This document shows, in pieces, positions 24,079 to 32,719 of a DNA stretch of 64,000 bases. The DNA comes from Ilumatobacter sp963746265 (GTDB lineage: Bacteria > Actinomycetota > Acidimicrobiia > Acidimicrobiales > Ilumatobacteraceae): the NCBI GenBank assembly GCA_963746265.1, contig CAVVAM010000015.1, forward strand, positions 496,001 through 560,000. The letters run 5' to 3'. The first letter of the stretch is position 1. Every line of letters starts with the position of its first letter. The position numbers were made by a program, and so were the translations under genes. The notes under the pieces are model-generated. The model had not been told where the DNA came from and did not search any database. It saw only the letters and a program-made list of their open reading frames with translations.

Positions 24079-26315
24079 GGGCGATCTCCGAGGGTGATGG
24101 CGACGACGTCCGAGCGCAGGCGGCCGGATCCGTCGTCGACGGTGGCGATGACGTCGACCGCCGTGCCGGTGGGCAGCTCGGAGTTGTTCCAGTAGACGCG
24201 GTAAGGCGCCGCGTCGTCGACGCCGACCACGACCGGCTCGGCATCATCGACGGCGACGGCGAACGTGACCTCGGCGTAACGGCGATCGCCCAGCTCGGCC
24301 TCGATGCGGTAGCGCGGGGTCGGCAGCTCCGCCCCGTCCTCGGGACGGACGATCTCGATCGCCGGTGGTCTGACGGGCGGCTCGTTGACGGACGTCGCTC
24401 TCAACACGATGGTGCTCAGTGGTGGCGCCTGGACGAACAGCTCGCCGTCGGCCCCCGACGTCGTCGGTCCGGCGTCGGGGCCGCGCACCACGGTGAACTC
24501 GGTGTCTGGTGACACGACCTGGAAGCGTGCCGGTGCGAGCGCGTCGTCACTGGAGTTCGTGACGACGACGTACTCGACCCGCTCGTCGCGATCGATGCGT
24601 GAGAACGCGAACACGGGCCCGTCGACCGGATGCACGATCTGCGCACCGGTCGCGAGGGTCGGGTGATCCGTGCGCAGGTCGTTCAGCTCGCTGATGTGGC
24701 GGTAGAGCGGATGACCGGGGTCGAAGTTGTCGTCGGCCGGCGTGGCGTCGCTGCCGATGTTCTGGTCGACGACGTAGTCGGGCGTGACGGACGGGAACAT
24801 GTCCTGGCGGGCGAGCTGGTCGCCGCCGGTACCGGTGAAGCCCTGCTCGTCGCCGTAGTAGACCACCGGCGCACCGCGCGTGAGGAACAGCAGGTCATTG
24901 GCGAGCCGCAGTCGGGCGAGCAGCGCCTGCTCGTCGGCGCCGGGGTTGGCGACCTCGACGACGTATCCCATTCGCCCCTCGTCGTGATTGCCGAAGAAGG
25001 TGACCTGCATCGTGGCGTTGCTGTCGTGATCGGTGAACCAGTCGTCGTCGTCGAACGCCTGCGCGAGCAAGGCGCCGTCGCCGCCCCCGGCGACGTAGCC
25101 GTGGAGGCCCTCGTCGACGATGAAGTCGAGCGTCGAGGTGACACCGAGGTTCGTGTAGGACGACTGCTGGATCGGGTCTTGGGTGAAGACCTCGCCGAAC
25201 ACCAGGAATTCGGGTTTGCCGAGTTCGGCCGCACGCTCACGGATCGCCGAGGCGAACTCGGCCCAGAACTCGTCGTTGACGTGCTTCATCGTGTCGACCC
25301 GGAAGCCGTCGACGTCGTACCGCTCGATGACGTCGGTGTACAGGTCGATCATCCCGTCGACGACACGGGGGTGCTCGGTGAAGAGGTCGTCGAGCCCGAA
25401 GAAGTCGCCCCACGTGTCGCTCTCGCCGTTGAACGTCGAGTTGCCGCGGTTGTGATAGAGCGTCACGTCATTCAGCCAGGCGGGGGACTTCGCCTCGGCG
25501 TCGGCCGGGTCGGCGAACGTCGGCGTGTACGGGAAGGAGATCGTCGGATCGAGTTCGGGGAACGAGTCGGAGCCGGCTATCGCAGCCGGATCGAAGGGTT
25601 CGCCCTCGGCATCGAGGAACGGCGCGGTCTGCGAACCGACGTAGGAAGACGATCCCTCGGCGTACGAGATGACGTCGCCGGTGTGGTTGATCACGATGTC
25701 GAAGATGACCGCGATGTCGAGATCGTGCGCGGCCCGGATGAACGCCTGCATCTCCTCCTCGGTGCCGAGGTGCGGATCGATGGAGTCCCAGTCGATCTGC
25801 CAGTACCCGTGGTACGACGAGGATGATCCCTCGATCGTGCCGTCACCCTGCACGAACCGGTTGGTGAACGTCGGCGTGATCCAGATCGCTCCCATGCCGA
25901 GCTCGGCCAGGTAGGGAAGACGCGCCGTCAAGCCGGCCAGGTCGCCGCCGTGATGGAAGCCGCGATCCTCGGGCAGGAAGCCGTGGTCGAGTGGGCCGCC
26001 GGCGATGCCGGCGGTGTCGTTCGACGGGTCGCCGTTGTCGAACCGGTCGGGCATGACGAAGTAGATCGAGCGACCCGACAGCGAACTGCGGACGGGCGCT
26101 GCCACCGGGCCGACGTACTCCACCGGATCGCTGGACGGAGGAGGCGCGCCGCCCGGACGAGACGTGACATCGGGCTCGTCGGCCCGTGACGGTGGAGCGG
26201 CGACGTCACCGGTCGTCGCAGTCGTCGCCGGATCGTCGTCCGACCACGAGCACGACGCCAACGCCAGCGCGGCGACGACGCAGGCCGCCGCGCCGGGGCG
26301 CCACGCGGTGGTCAA
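24075..26315 (-). CDS. Secreted GH13 alpha-amylase-like lipoprotein
   Basis: A 746-residue extracellular amylase-type enzyme. It begins at a TTG (26315) that overlaps the malG-like stop (TTGA). A lipoprotein signal AACVVAALALASC places the lipidated cysteine at residue 22. Catalytic regions are DIVINHTG, the nucleophile in GFRVDTMKHVNDEFW, the glutamate in LVFGEVFTQDP and FFGNHDEGRMG. Beyond the barrel and its beta domain, a C-terminal Ig-like module (AIEIVRPEDGAELPTPRYRI onward) is present. It would cut starch or glycogen outside the cell and feed the neighbouring importer. Confidence 0.9.
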   Translation of the reverse strand: MTTAWRPGAAACVVAALALASCSWSDDDPATTATTGDVAAPPSRADEPDVTSRPGGAPPPSSDPVEYVGPVAAPVRSSLSGRSIYFVMPDRFDNGDPSNDTAGIAGGPLDHGFLPEDRGFHHGGDLAGLTARLPYLAELGMGAIWITPTFTNRFVQGDGTIEGSSSSYHGYWQIDWDSIDPHLGTEEEMQAFIRAAHDLDIAVIFDIVINHTGDVISYAEGSSSYVGSQTAPFLDAEGEPFDPAAIAGSDSFPELDPTISFPYTPTFADPADAEAKSPAWLNDVTLYHNRGNSTFNGESDTWGDFFGLDDLFTEHPRVVDGMIDLYTDVIERYDVDGFRVDTMKHVNDEFWAEFASAIRERAAELGKPEFLVFGEVFTQDPIQQSSYTNLGVTSTLDFIVDEGLHGYVAGGGDGALLAQAFDDDDWFTDHDSNATMQVTFFGNHDEGRMGYVVEVANPGADEQALLARLRLANDLLFLTRGAPVVYYGDEQGFTGTGGDQLARQDMFPSVTPDYVVDQNIGSDATPADDNFDPGHPLYRHISELNDLRTDHPTLATGAQIVHPVDGPVFAFSRIDRDERVEYVVVTNSSDDALAPARFQVVSPDTEFTVVRGPDAGPTTSGADGELFVQAPPLSTIVLRATSVNEPPVRPPAIEIVRPEDGAELPTPRYRIEAELGDRRYAEVTFAVAVDDAEPVVVGVDDAAPYRVYWNNSELPTGTAVDVIATVDDGSGRLRSDVVAITLGDRP

Positions 26316-27214
26316 CCCTTGACGCCGCCCGCCGTGAGCCCGCCGATGATGTGCTTCTGCGCCAGGACGAACACCACCACGATCGGCGTCGCGCCGAACA
26401 ACGCGGTCGCGGCGAGGATGCCCCATTTGGCGTTGTACCCCTCGGCGAGGAACGACTGCAGACCGACCGGCAGGGTCAGCTGGTCGGTGCCGCTCAGCAG
26501 GAAGCTCGCCAGCACGAACTCACTGAAGATGGTGATGAAGCTGATCATGAAGATCACGGCGAGCATCGGGCGGGCCAGCGGCATGATGATCCGGAAGAAG
26601 ACCGTCAGCGAGCCGGCACCGTCGATACGTGCGGCCTCGTCGAGCGACTTCGGCACCGAGTCGAGGAAGCCCTTGAGCAGGAACGCGTTGAAGCCCGCCG
26701 CGCCGCCGATGTACACGAGGATCAGGAAGGCGTGGGTGTTGAACCCGATCGCACTCCACACCTCCCCGAACTCCTGCGACAGCACGAAGAACGCGATGAA
26801 GCCGAGGAACTGCGGGAAGATCTGCATGACGAGCAGCGACGTGAGCAGCGCGCGCCGGCCGCGGAACTCCATCCGGCTGAACGCGTAGGCGGCCAGTGCC
26901 GCGATCAGCACGTTCATCGACGCCGCGATCAGACCGATGTAGAAGCTGTTCCACATCCAGGTGCTGACCGGTGAGACCTCGTTGTCGAAGATCGCCGTGA
27001 AGTTGTCGAACGTGACGTCGCGTGGGATGAGACGCGCCGAGGAGAGGCTGTTGGCGGAGTTGAACGCAGCGGACACGATCCAGACCACCGGGTAGAGCGA
27101 GAAGATCGCCGCCGCGATAGCGAACAGGTGCCGAAGCCCGGTCCGCCGGAACTTGACCCGCAGCGGCACCTTCCGCTTCTCGAAAGCCGGCGAGGCGCTG
27201 AGCTCACTGGTCAT
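26312..27214 (-). CDS. malG: Maltodextrin ABC transporter permease, MalG type
   Basis: A 300-residue inner-membrane permease of the carbohydrate CUT1 family with six predicted helices. The ATPase-contact loop is seen as EAARIDGAGSLTVFFRIIMPLARP. The N-terminal LRHLFAIAAAIFSLYPVVWIV and the C-terminal AQKHIIGGLTAGGVKG fit MalG. Its start overlaps the end of the malF-like gene by eleven bases, and its stop overlaps the amylase start by four. No ATPase gene is in the cluster. Confidence 0.9.
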   Translation of the reverse strand: MTSELSASPAFEKRKVPLRVKFRRTGLRHLFAIAAAIFSLYPVVWIVSAAFNSANSLSSARLIPRDVTFDNFTAIFDNEVSPVSTWMWNSFYIGLIAASMNVLIAALAAYAFSRMEFRGRRALLTSLLVMQIFPQFLGFIAFFVLSQEFGEVWSAIGFNTHAFLILVYIGGAAGFNAFLLKGFLDSVPKSLDEAARIDGAGSLTVFFRIIMPLARPMLAVIFMISFITIFSEFVLASFLLSGTDQLTLPVGLQSFLAEGYNAKWGILAATALFGATPIVVVFVLAQKHIIGGLTAGGVKG

Positions 27215-28937
27215 AGATGTCCTCCAGTTTCTTGGTCAGCCGGAAGCTGAGCGCCGAGGTCGTGGCGAGCACCAGGAAGATGATCACGACGATCGCCGAG
27301 GCGAGCGCGTACTGGTTGCCACGACCGGCCCCGGCCGCGACGTCGAACGTGAATGAGATCAGGATGTCGGTCGAGCCGACCGGTACGTCGTAGCCGGTCA
27401 ACGGCGGCCCGCCGTTGGTCAGGAGGTAGATCAGGACGAAGTTGTTGAAGTTGAACGCAAACGCTCCGATCAAGAGCGGCGCGGTCGACACCAGCAGCAG
27501 CGGGAGCGTGACCATCCGGAACGTCTTCCAGGGGCCCGCCCCGTCGACACGGGCAGCCTCGATCAGCTCTTCGGGGATCGACGTCAACGCCCCGGAGTTG
27601 ATCAGGAACATGTAGGGGAAACCGAGCCACAGGTTGACCAGCAGGACGCTCGCCATCGCAGTGGTCCCCTCCCCCAGCCAGTTGACGGCGGGGATGCCGA
27701 CCGCCTCGAGCATCGTGTTGATCTGGCCGAAATCGGGGTTGAGGAGCCCGCGCCAGATCAGGATCGAGAGGAACGCCGGGATCGCGTACGGCACGATGTA
27801 GATCGATCGGTAGAGCGAACGCCCGCGCATGTCGTCGTTCTTGAGCGTGAGCGCCAGGGCGAGACCGAGCGTGAACGTCATGATCACCGACATGAACGCG
27901 AACACCACGTTCCATGCCAGCACCCGGAGGAAGGGCGCCCGGATCCGTTCGTTCGTGAAGATGTCGGCGTAGTTGTCGAACCCGATCACCTGCTTCCAAC
28001 CGGCCAACGACTGGTCCAGGGCGAACAGCGGCACGTTGTCGCAGACACCGTCGGAGCACTCGATCCCCGAGCCCTCGGCCAACAGCGCGATGCGTTGCAC
28101 CTCGTCGTCGGGGACGTCGTCGCAGACGAAGGTGCCGACGCCAGAACGGCACGTCCGGTCGCCCTGGGCGTCGTACAGCGTGTCGGTCGCGTCGTCGTAC
28201 ACGAATCGGTTCCCGCCCACCGAGACACGCGCGGTGTTGAGCGTCTGCACCTCGGCGGTCCCGCCGCCGGGCAGGTCGAGCACAGCCGACTCGAGCCGGC
28301 GGTTCTCGCCGGTGACGGCGAGCCCGGTGAGGAGCTGGTAGCCGGCGATCTCGTCCGGCGGTGCGGCGATGTCGATGTCGGTCCCCGCGAGGTCGGTCAC
28401 CGGATCGATCGTCGGCTCGTCGGCGGCGGTGCGGGGCCGCCCGATGAACGGTTCGACGCCGCCTCCGGCGACGAGCAGTGCGAGCTCGTCGGCGTCGTTG
28501 CGGTACACGGCCATCACCAGCGTCGCACCTTGCTCGCCGGTTCGGATCTGAACGTCCTCCAGCCGTTCGATCGCCTGGTCCTTGTCGAGCAGGTTGCCGG
28601 TCTGGAAGTTCGTGAGCGAGATGTAGGCGGTGTAGAGCACCGGGTACACGACGAAGACGGCCATGAGCACGAGGCCCGGTGTCAGCCAGCGCGAGGCCTG
28701 CGCGCGTGGGTTGAGGTACGCCCAGTTCACCATCGCCAGCGCGAAGACGACCAGGCCGGCGACGGCCCATGACCGGTTGGCGACGAACTGCGCCAGACCG
28801 AGGACGAGGAGCGCGTCGATGACGGCGACGAGCACCATCCGGACGACGAAGGACCGCGTGCTGGCTCTGCTGCGCTGCAATCGCTCCTTCGCGCGCTGCT
28901 CGTTCCTGGTCGTCTCCGCCTGTTCGAGATCAGTCAT
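27204..28937 (-). CDS. malF: Maltodextrin ABC transporter permease, MalF type
   Basis: A 577-residue permease. A cytoplasmic N-terminus and three helices (LVLGLAQFVANRSWAVAGLV and following) are followed by a large extracytoplasmic insert of about 200 residues (roughly 110-310) comparable to the P2 domain of E. coli MalF. It contains four cysteines, CRSGVGTFVC and CSDGVC. The core permease domain then has the EAA loop in EELIEAARVDGAGPWKTFRMVTLPL. It would partner MalG and the binding lipoprotein. It lies 128 bases behind malE, separated by a strong hairpin. Confidence 0.9.
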   Translation of the reverse strand: MTDLEQAETTRNEQRAKERLQRSRASTRSFVVRMVLVAVIDALLVLGLAQFVANRSWAVAGLVVFALAMVNWAYLNPRAQASRWLTPGLVLMAVFVVYPVLYTAYISLTNFQTGNLLDKDQAIERLEDVQIRTGEQGATLVMAVYRNDADELALLVAGGGVEPFIGRPRTAADEPTIDPVTDLAGTDIDIAAPPDEIAGYQLLTGLAVTGENRRLESAVLDLPGGGTAEVQTLNTARVSVGGNRFVYDDATDTLYDAQGDRTCRSGVGTFVCDDVPDDEVQRIALLAEGSGIECSDGVCDNVPLFALDQSLAGWKQVIGFDNYADIFTNERIRAPFLRVLAWNVVFAFMSVIMTFTLGLALALTLKNDDMRGRSLYRSIYIVPYAIPAFLSILIWRGLLNPDFGQINTMLEAVGIPAVNWLGEGTTAMASVLLVNLWLGFPYMFLINSGALTSIPEELIEAARVDGAGPWKTFRMVTLPLLLVSTAPLLIGAFAFNFNNFVLIYLLTNGGPPLTGYDVPVGSTDILISFTFDVAAGAGRGNQYALASAIVVIIFLVLATTSALSFRLTKKLEDIYDQ

Positions 28938-29015
28938 CCGGCCACCCCCGTCGGGCCACTCCCATCAGATGTCGGGTCGGCCTGACGGCCGCTGCGTACG
29001 CCCACGAAGTGAGCC

Positions 29016-29056
29016 GTGATCGGCGGGCGGCCGCAGGGGCCGCCCGCCGGGATCAC
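29016..29056 (-). promoter_or_regulatory. Strong stem-loop between malE and malF
   Basis: GGCGGGCGGCC (29022-29032) pairs perfectly with GGCCGCCCGCC (29038-29048) around a five-base loop. After a two-base bulge, GTGATC (29016-29021) pairs with GATCAC (29051-29056), making about 17 base pairs. It begins ten bases after the malE stop. With no T-tract it more probably stabilises the malE message or lowers read-through into malF, in line with the higher need for binding protein. Confidence 0.7.
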
Positions 29057-29065
29057 GTCAGATCG

Positions 29066-30436
29066 TCAGCCTGCGATGGCGCCGCGGACCGCCTCGGCGG
29101 CCGCGGCCATTGCGTCGGCCGCGGGGAGCTCCCCGTTGCGGACCAGCAGGATGTTGTCGCCGAGCGGGCCCCACACCGATCCCATCTGCGGGATGTTCGG
29201 CATCGGGATGCCGTTCGCACCGGACGCGGCGAACGTCTGCATCTCCGGCGCGTCGGTGAGACCGTCCTGCACGGCCTTCCAGGCGGTACCGCGCGGGTCG
29301 GCGTCGTAGAGCGCCTGCATGACCTCGTCGGTGGCGACGAAGTCGAGCAGGAACGACTGCGCCAGCAGCGCGTTCTCGGAGAACGCCGAGAGGTAGAAGC
29401 CCTGGGCGCCGACGAACGGCTGGATCGGCGCATCGCCGATCTGGGGGATCACCGACACGTCGAAGTTGACGGTGTCCTGCTCCTGCAGGCTCCCGAGCTC
29501 CCACGGTCCCGTGATCCAGAACGCAGCGTCACCTTCCAGGAAGAGGTTCTTCGCACCATCGTAGTTCGTCGCCGGGATCACGCCGTCGGTCACCTGCTGA
29601 GCGAGGAACTCGATGCCCTGCACAGCTTCCGGGGTGTCGAGGCCGACGGTCGCAGCGTCGAAGCCGGTCGACTCGTCGTAGGCGAAGATGTAGCCGCCGT
29701 ATGCCGAGACGAACGGGTAGTTGTGATAGGCGTCGGCGGTGTCGCCGGCGCCGGGCACGACGACGCAGTTCGCCACCGCGGCCGCGTCACACGCGGCGAG
29801 CAGCTCATCCCAGGTCGCCGGGGCGTCGGCGACGAGGTCGGTGTTGCGGTACATCGCCACCGCTTCGGTGGCATAGGGCACCGCGAAGACCTGGCCCTCG
29901 AAGTTGAACGCGTCGAGCGCGACCTGGAGGAACTGGTCGCTCTTGGAGCTCACGTCGATCGGATCGATGATGCCGCTGGCGGCGAGTTCACCCGACCAGT
30001 CGTGTGCGCCGACGAAGATGTCGGGACCTTCACCGGCGGGCGCCGCCTGGCTGACCTGGTCGCGCATGGTCTCGTTCGTGACGAGTTCGACGACGACATC
30101 GACACCGGTCGCCTCGGTGAATGCCGGTGCGACCGTCTGGAGCGAGTCGACACGGTTCTCGTCGGCCCAGATCAGGAGCGCCTCGGACGCCTCCTCCGTG
30201 GCCTCGGCCGTCGCCTCTTCGGACATCTCCTCCGTGGCTTCCTCGGACATTTCCTCGGTCGTTTCCTCGGACACCTCCTCGGTCGCTTCGTCGGTGGCCT
30301 CTGCGGTCTCCTCGGCGGTGCCCTCCTCGGTCGTGGTCTCGCCCGAGGCGGGGGTTTCGTCGTCGCTACCGCAAGCCGCGACGACGAGCGTCGACGCTGC
30401 CAACAGTGCGACCAACGATCGGGTTCGCTTGGTCAT
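29066..30436 (-). CDS. malE: Maltodextrin ABC transporter substrate-binding lipoprotein
   Basis: A 456-residue solute-binding protein. ATG 30436 follows AAGGAGA at a good distance. The signal peptide ends in the lipobox LVVAACGS with the lipidated Cys22. Residues 24-85 form an acidic, low-complexity linker of Glu, Thr, Ser and Ala (repeats such as EEMSEEATEE). The bacterial extracellular solute-binding domain follows, starting LLIWADENRVDSLQTVAPAF and including DIFVGAHDWSGELAASG, MYRNTDLVADAPATWDELL and FLEGDAAFWITGPWELG, as in maltose/maltodextrin binders. First gene of the operon facing away from lacI. Confidence 0.92.
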   Translation of the reverse strand: MTKRTRSLVALLAASTLVVAACGSDDETPASGETTTEEGTAEETAEATDEATEEVSEETTEEMSEEATEEMSEEATAEATEEASEALLIWADENRVDSLQTVAPAFTEATGVDVVVELVTNETMRDQVSQAAPAGEGPDIFVGAHDWSGELAASGIIDPIDVSSKSDQFLQVALDAFNFEGQVFAVPYATEAVAMYRNTDLVADAPATWDELLAACDAAAVANCVVVPGAGDTADAYHNYPFVSAYGGYIFAYDESTGFDAATVGLDTPEAVQGIEFLAQQVTDGVIPATNYDGAKNLFLEGDAAFWITGPWELGSLQEQDTVNFDVSVIPQIGDAPIQPFVGAQGFYLSAFSENALLAQSFLLDFVATDEVMQALYDADPRGTAWKAVQDGLTDAPEMQTFAASGANGIPMPNIPQMGSVWGPLGDNILLVRNGELPAADAMAAAAEAVRGAIAG

Positions 30437-30503
30437 GACATCTCCTTGGATCATCCGGCGCACGCTGCGTCGCCGGCTCGGTTCGACGGACAACACCATC
30501 GAC

Positions 30504-30553
30504 TACTTTCGCAAAGTACTCCATTCTTTCTTGAAAATGCAAGCCACCTTGCA
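30504..30553. promoter_or_regulatory. Two palindromic operator candidates between malE and the LacI-type gene
   Basis: TACTTTCGCAAAGTA at 30504-30518 is a perfect inverted repeat with six-base arms. TGCAAGCCACCTTGCA at 30538-30553 has perfect six-base arms around four bases. Both lie in the 138-base divergent region between a maltodextrin operon and a LacI-family gene, the usual place for such operators. The local sequence is AT-richer than its surroundings, as expected for the promoter area. Binding is inferred. Confidence 0.55.
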
Positions 30554-30574
30554 GAATGTGCCACAATGTGCGCC

Positions 30575-31612
30575 ATGGCCACACCGACGCCACCACGACC
30601 GCCGCTGAAGGATGTCGCCGCGCTGTCCGGTGTGAGCGAGCCGACGGTGAGCCGCGTCCTCAACGGACGCGAGGGGGTCGCTGCCGGCACACGCCAACGT
30701 GTCGTCAGCGCACTCGAGCAACTCGGCTACACCCAGATCCCCGATCCTCGACCGACACGTCGAAAGGTCGTGGGGTTGGTGTGCGGCGAATTGCAGAACC
30801 CGGTCTTCGCCACGTTCGTCCATCACATCTCGGCTGCGCTGGGACGCAAGGGACACCTGACGATCGTGGCGGTGACCGATCGCGACTTCGCACCGGAAGA
30901 ACGTTGCATCGACGAGCTCGAACAGGGTGGCGTCGACGGGATCATCTTCATCGGCGGGCGCCACTCCGAGATCGACGGCGACCGCTCTCGCTACCACCGG
31001 ATGTTCGCCGCAGGTCGTCCGATGGTGTTCGTCAACGGTTCGACCATCGACGTCCCGAGTCCGCACGTCTGGTGCGACGAGCAGGCAGGAGCCCGCAAGG
31101 CGGTCAGCCACCTGATCGCACTCGGGCACACGCACATCGGCTGCCTCCTCGGCTCACCGAGATACGTGCCGACCGAGCGATTCATCGCCGGCTACCGGTC
31201 GGTGATGGCCAACTTCGGCCTTCCCGAGCCCGAAGGGGCGATCATCGACACCACGTTCACACTCGAAGGAGGGCGAGCCGGCGCCACACGACTGCTCGAC
31301 CGGGGCATCACGGCAATGATCGCCGGCAACGACCTCATGGCCCTGGGAGCAGTGTTGGCATCAAGAGCCCACGCGGATGCCGAGCAGGTCGCCGTCGTGG
31401 GCTACGACGGCACCGAGTTCACGGCCTTCACCGACCCACCGCTCACGACGCTGCGCCAGCCGTTCGAAGACATGGCGCAGTTGATCAGCGATGCGATCGT
31501 CAGCGAGATCAACGGTTCGCTGCGATACCGCGATCGCTACATGTTCGAACCACAACTGGTGGTGCGCGACTCGTCGCACCCCCTCGCGCACCACGCCGTG
31601 GCGAGCCGCTGA
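30575..31612 (+). CDS. LacI-family transcriptional regulator
   Basis: A 345-residue repressor with an N-terminal LacI helix-turn-helix (LKDVAALSGVSEPTVSRVLN, residues 10-29), the hinge region, and a periplasmic-binding-protein-like sensor domain (VVGLVCGELQNPVFATFVHH; DGIIFIGG; AVVGYDGTEFTAFTDPPLTT). ATG 30575 is chosen; ATG 30566 three codons upstream is possible. The frame remains open for a long way upstream on this strand, but that stretch is antisense to malE and is not coding. It is divergent from the maltodextrin operon and most likely controls it. Confidence 0.9.
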   Translation: MATPTPPRPPLKDVAALSGVSEPTVSRVLNGREGVAAGTRQRVVSALEQLGYTQIPDPRPTRRKVVGLVCGELQNPVFATFVHHISAALGRKGHLTIVAVTDRDFAPEERCIDELEQGGVDGIIFIGGRHSEIDGDRSRYHRMFAAGRPMVFVNGSTIDVPSPHVWCDEQAGARKAVSHLIALGHTHIGCLLGSPRYVPTERFIAGYRSVMANFGLPEPEGAIIDTTFTLEGGRAGATRLLDRGITAMIAGNDLMALGAVLASRAHADAEQVAVVGYDGTEFTAFTDPPLTTLRQPFEDMAQLISDAIVSEINGSLRYRDRYMFEPQLVVRDSSHPLAHHAVASR

Positions 31613-31963
31613 CGCGAACCGCACGCACCGTGCTGCGGCGTACATCGGGCCGCCGATCCGCGCCGAGGGCCACCTCGTGGTGTCCGACGTCCACGACCTG
31701 GCACCCGGGCCGATCGGACACCACCGGAGTGGTGGCGACCGCTACCGCGACGGGTAGGCAGGCATGGCCCGTCGTCGGGTGCGGGGAGCGGAGCGGTGCT
31801 CGTGGCGGATGACGACCTCGATCCGTCGTTCCCCGACCGGTCCGACATCGAACCGCGCCCCGCGATGCCGAGCCCGACCGGCTCGCAGCGGGGCGGACAT
31901 CGCTCGAGGAGCCGTACGGTGGGCTCGCCTTCGAGGACTGGCCCACGGAGCCGGACCGACCGC
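31613..31963 (+). other. Intergenic region, no gene seen
   Basis: About 350 bases between convergent ends of lacI and the SDR gene. Open frames here lack initiation signals or recognisable products. A short hairpin (CACCAC 31719-31724 with GTGGTG 31729-31734, loop CGGA) could take part in termination. I see nothing else. Confidence 0.45.
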
Positions 31964-32719
31964 TCAGGCCATCGTGAGCCCACCGGACACCGACAGGGTC
32001 TGGCCGGTCGTGAAGCTGGCAGCGTCCGACGCGAAGTAGACGACTGCGGACGCCACCTCCTCGGGGCGACCCACCCGCTTCATCGGCACCGCGTTGGCCA
32101 TCGCGCCGAGGACCCGATCGCTGTCCGGGTTCGCCGCCGCGATCTCGCTGAGGAGTGGCGTGTCGGTCGGACCGGGGCACACGACGTTGGCGGTGATCCC
32201 CCTACGGGCGACCTCCCGTGCGAGGGTCTTCGTGAAGGCGATCGTGCCCCCCTTCGCACCGGAGTAGACCGCCTCGAGCGACGACCCGACCCGCCCGGCA
32301 TCGGACGCGATGTTCACGATCCGCCCCCATCCGGCATCGATCATCGCGGGCACGCACCGGTGGGTCGTGCGGAGCATGCCCTTGAAGTTGATGTCGATGA
32401 TGCGATCCCAGAAGTCCTCGTCGGTGTCGACGAACTTCATGAACCGGTCCCACCCCGCGACGTTGACGAGTATCTCGATCGGACCGAAGTCGACCTCCAC
32501 GTGGCGGCAACCTCGATCGACCGATTCGGCATCGGTGACGTCGATCGTCACGGCCATCGCCTCGCCACCCGCCGACCGGATCGTCGACGCCGTCTCGCCG
32601 GCACGTGCGGTCTGGATGTCGGCCACAGCGACCCGCCTGCCGGCCGCCGCGAGCTCGAGGCAGACCTCGCGGCCGATGCCACTGGCGCCTCCGGTGACGA
32701 GCGCGACCCGACCACTCAT
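31964..32719 (-). CDS. SDR-family dehydrogenase, BadH-like
   Basis: A 251-residue short-chain dehydrogenase/reductase. The cofactor motif is TGGASGIGREV (residues 9-19), followed by NVAGW, the catalytic serine region IVNIASDAGRVGSS, the YSGAKGG motif with catalytic Tyr and Lys, and CPGPTDTPLL. The pattern, including MKRVGRPEEVASAVVYFASD, resembles 2-hydroxycyclohexanecarboxyl-CoA dehydrogenase and 3-oxoacyl reductases. The ATG at 32719 overlaps the stop of the upstream LLM gene (ATGA), so they are co-expressed. Substrate not assignable. Confidence 0.88.
   Translation of the reverse strand: MSGRVALVTGGASGIGREVCLELAAAGRRVAVADIQTARAGETASTIRSAGGEAMAVTIDVTDAESVDRGCRHVEVDFGPIEILVNVAGWDRFMKFVDTDEDFWDRIIDINFKGMLRTTHRCVPAMIDAGWGRIVNIASDAGRVGSSLEAVYSGAKGGTIAFTKTLAREVARRGITANVVCPGPTDTPLLSEIAAANPDSDRVLGAMANAVPMKRVGRPEEVASAVVYFASDAASFTTGQTLSVSGGLTMA

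Noticed and set aside
29009..30574. Open frame running into the LacI-type gene from far upstream, which would give an 867-residue protein
   Set aside because: The upstream part is antisense to malE and has no domain; the LacI helix-turn-helix begins right after ATG 30575.
31719..31734. Short hairpin after lacI as a true terminator
   Set aside because: Only six base pairs and no T-tract, lying more than 100 bases after the stop; too weak to call as a separate feature.
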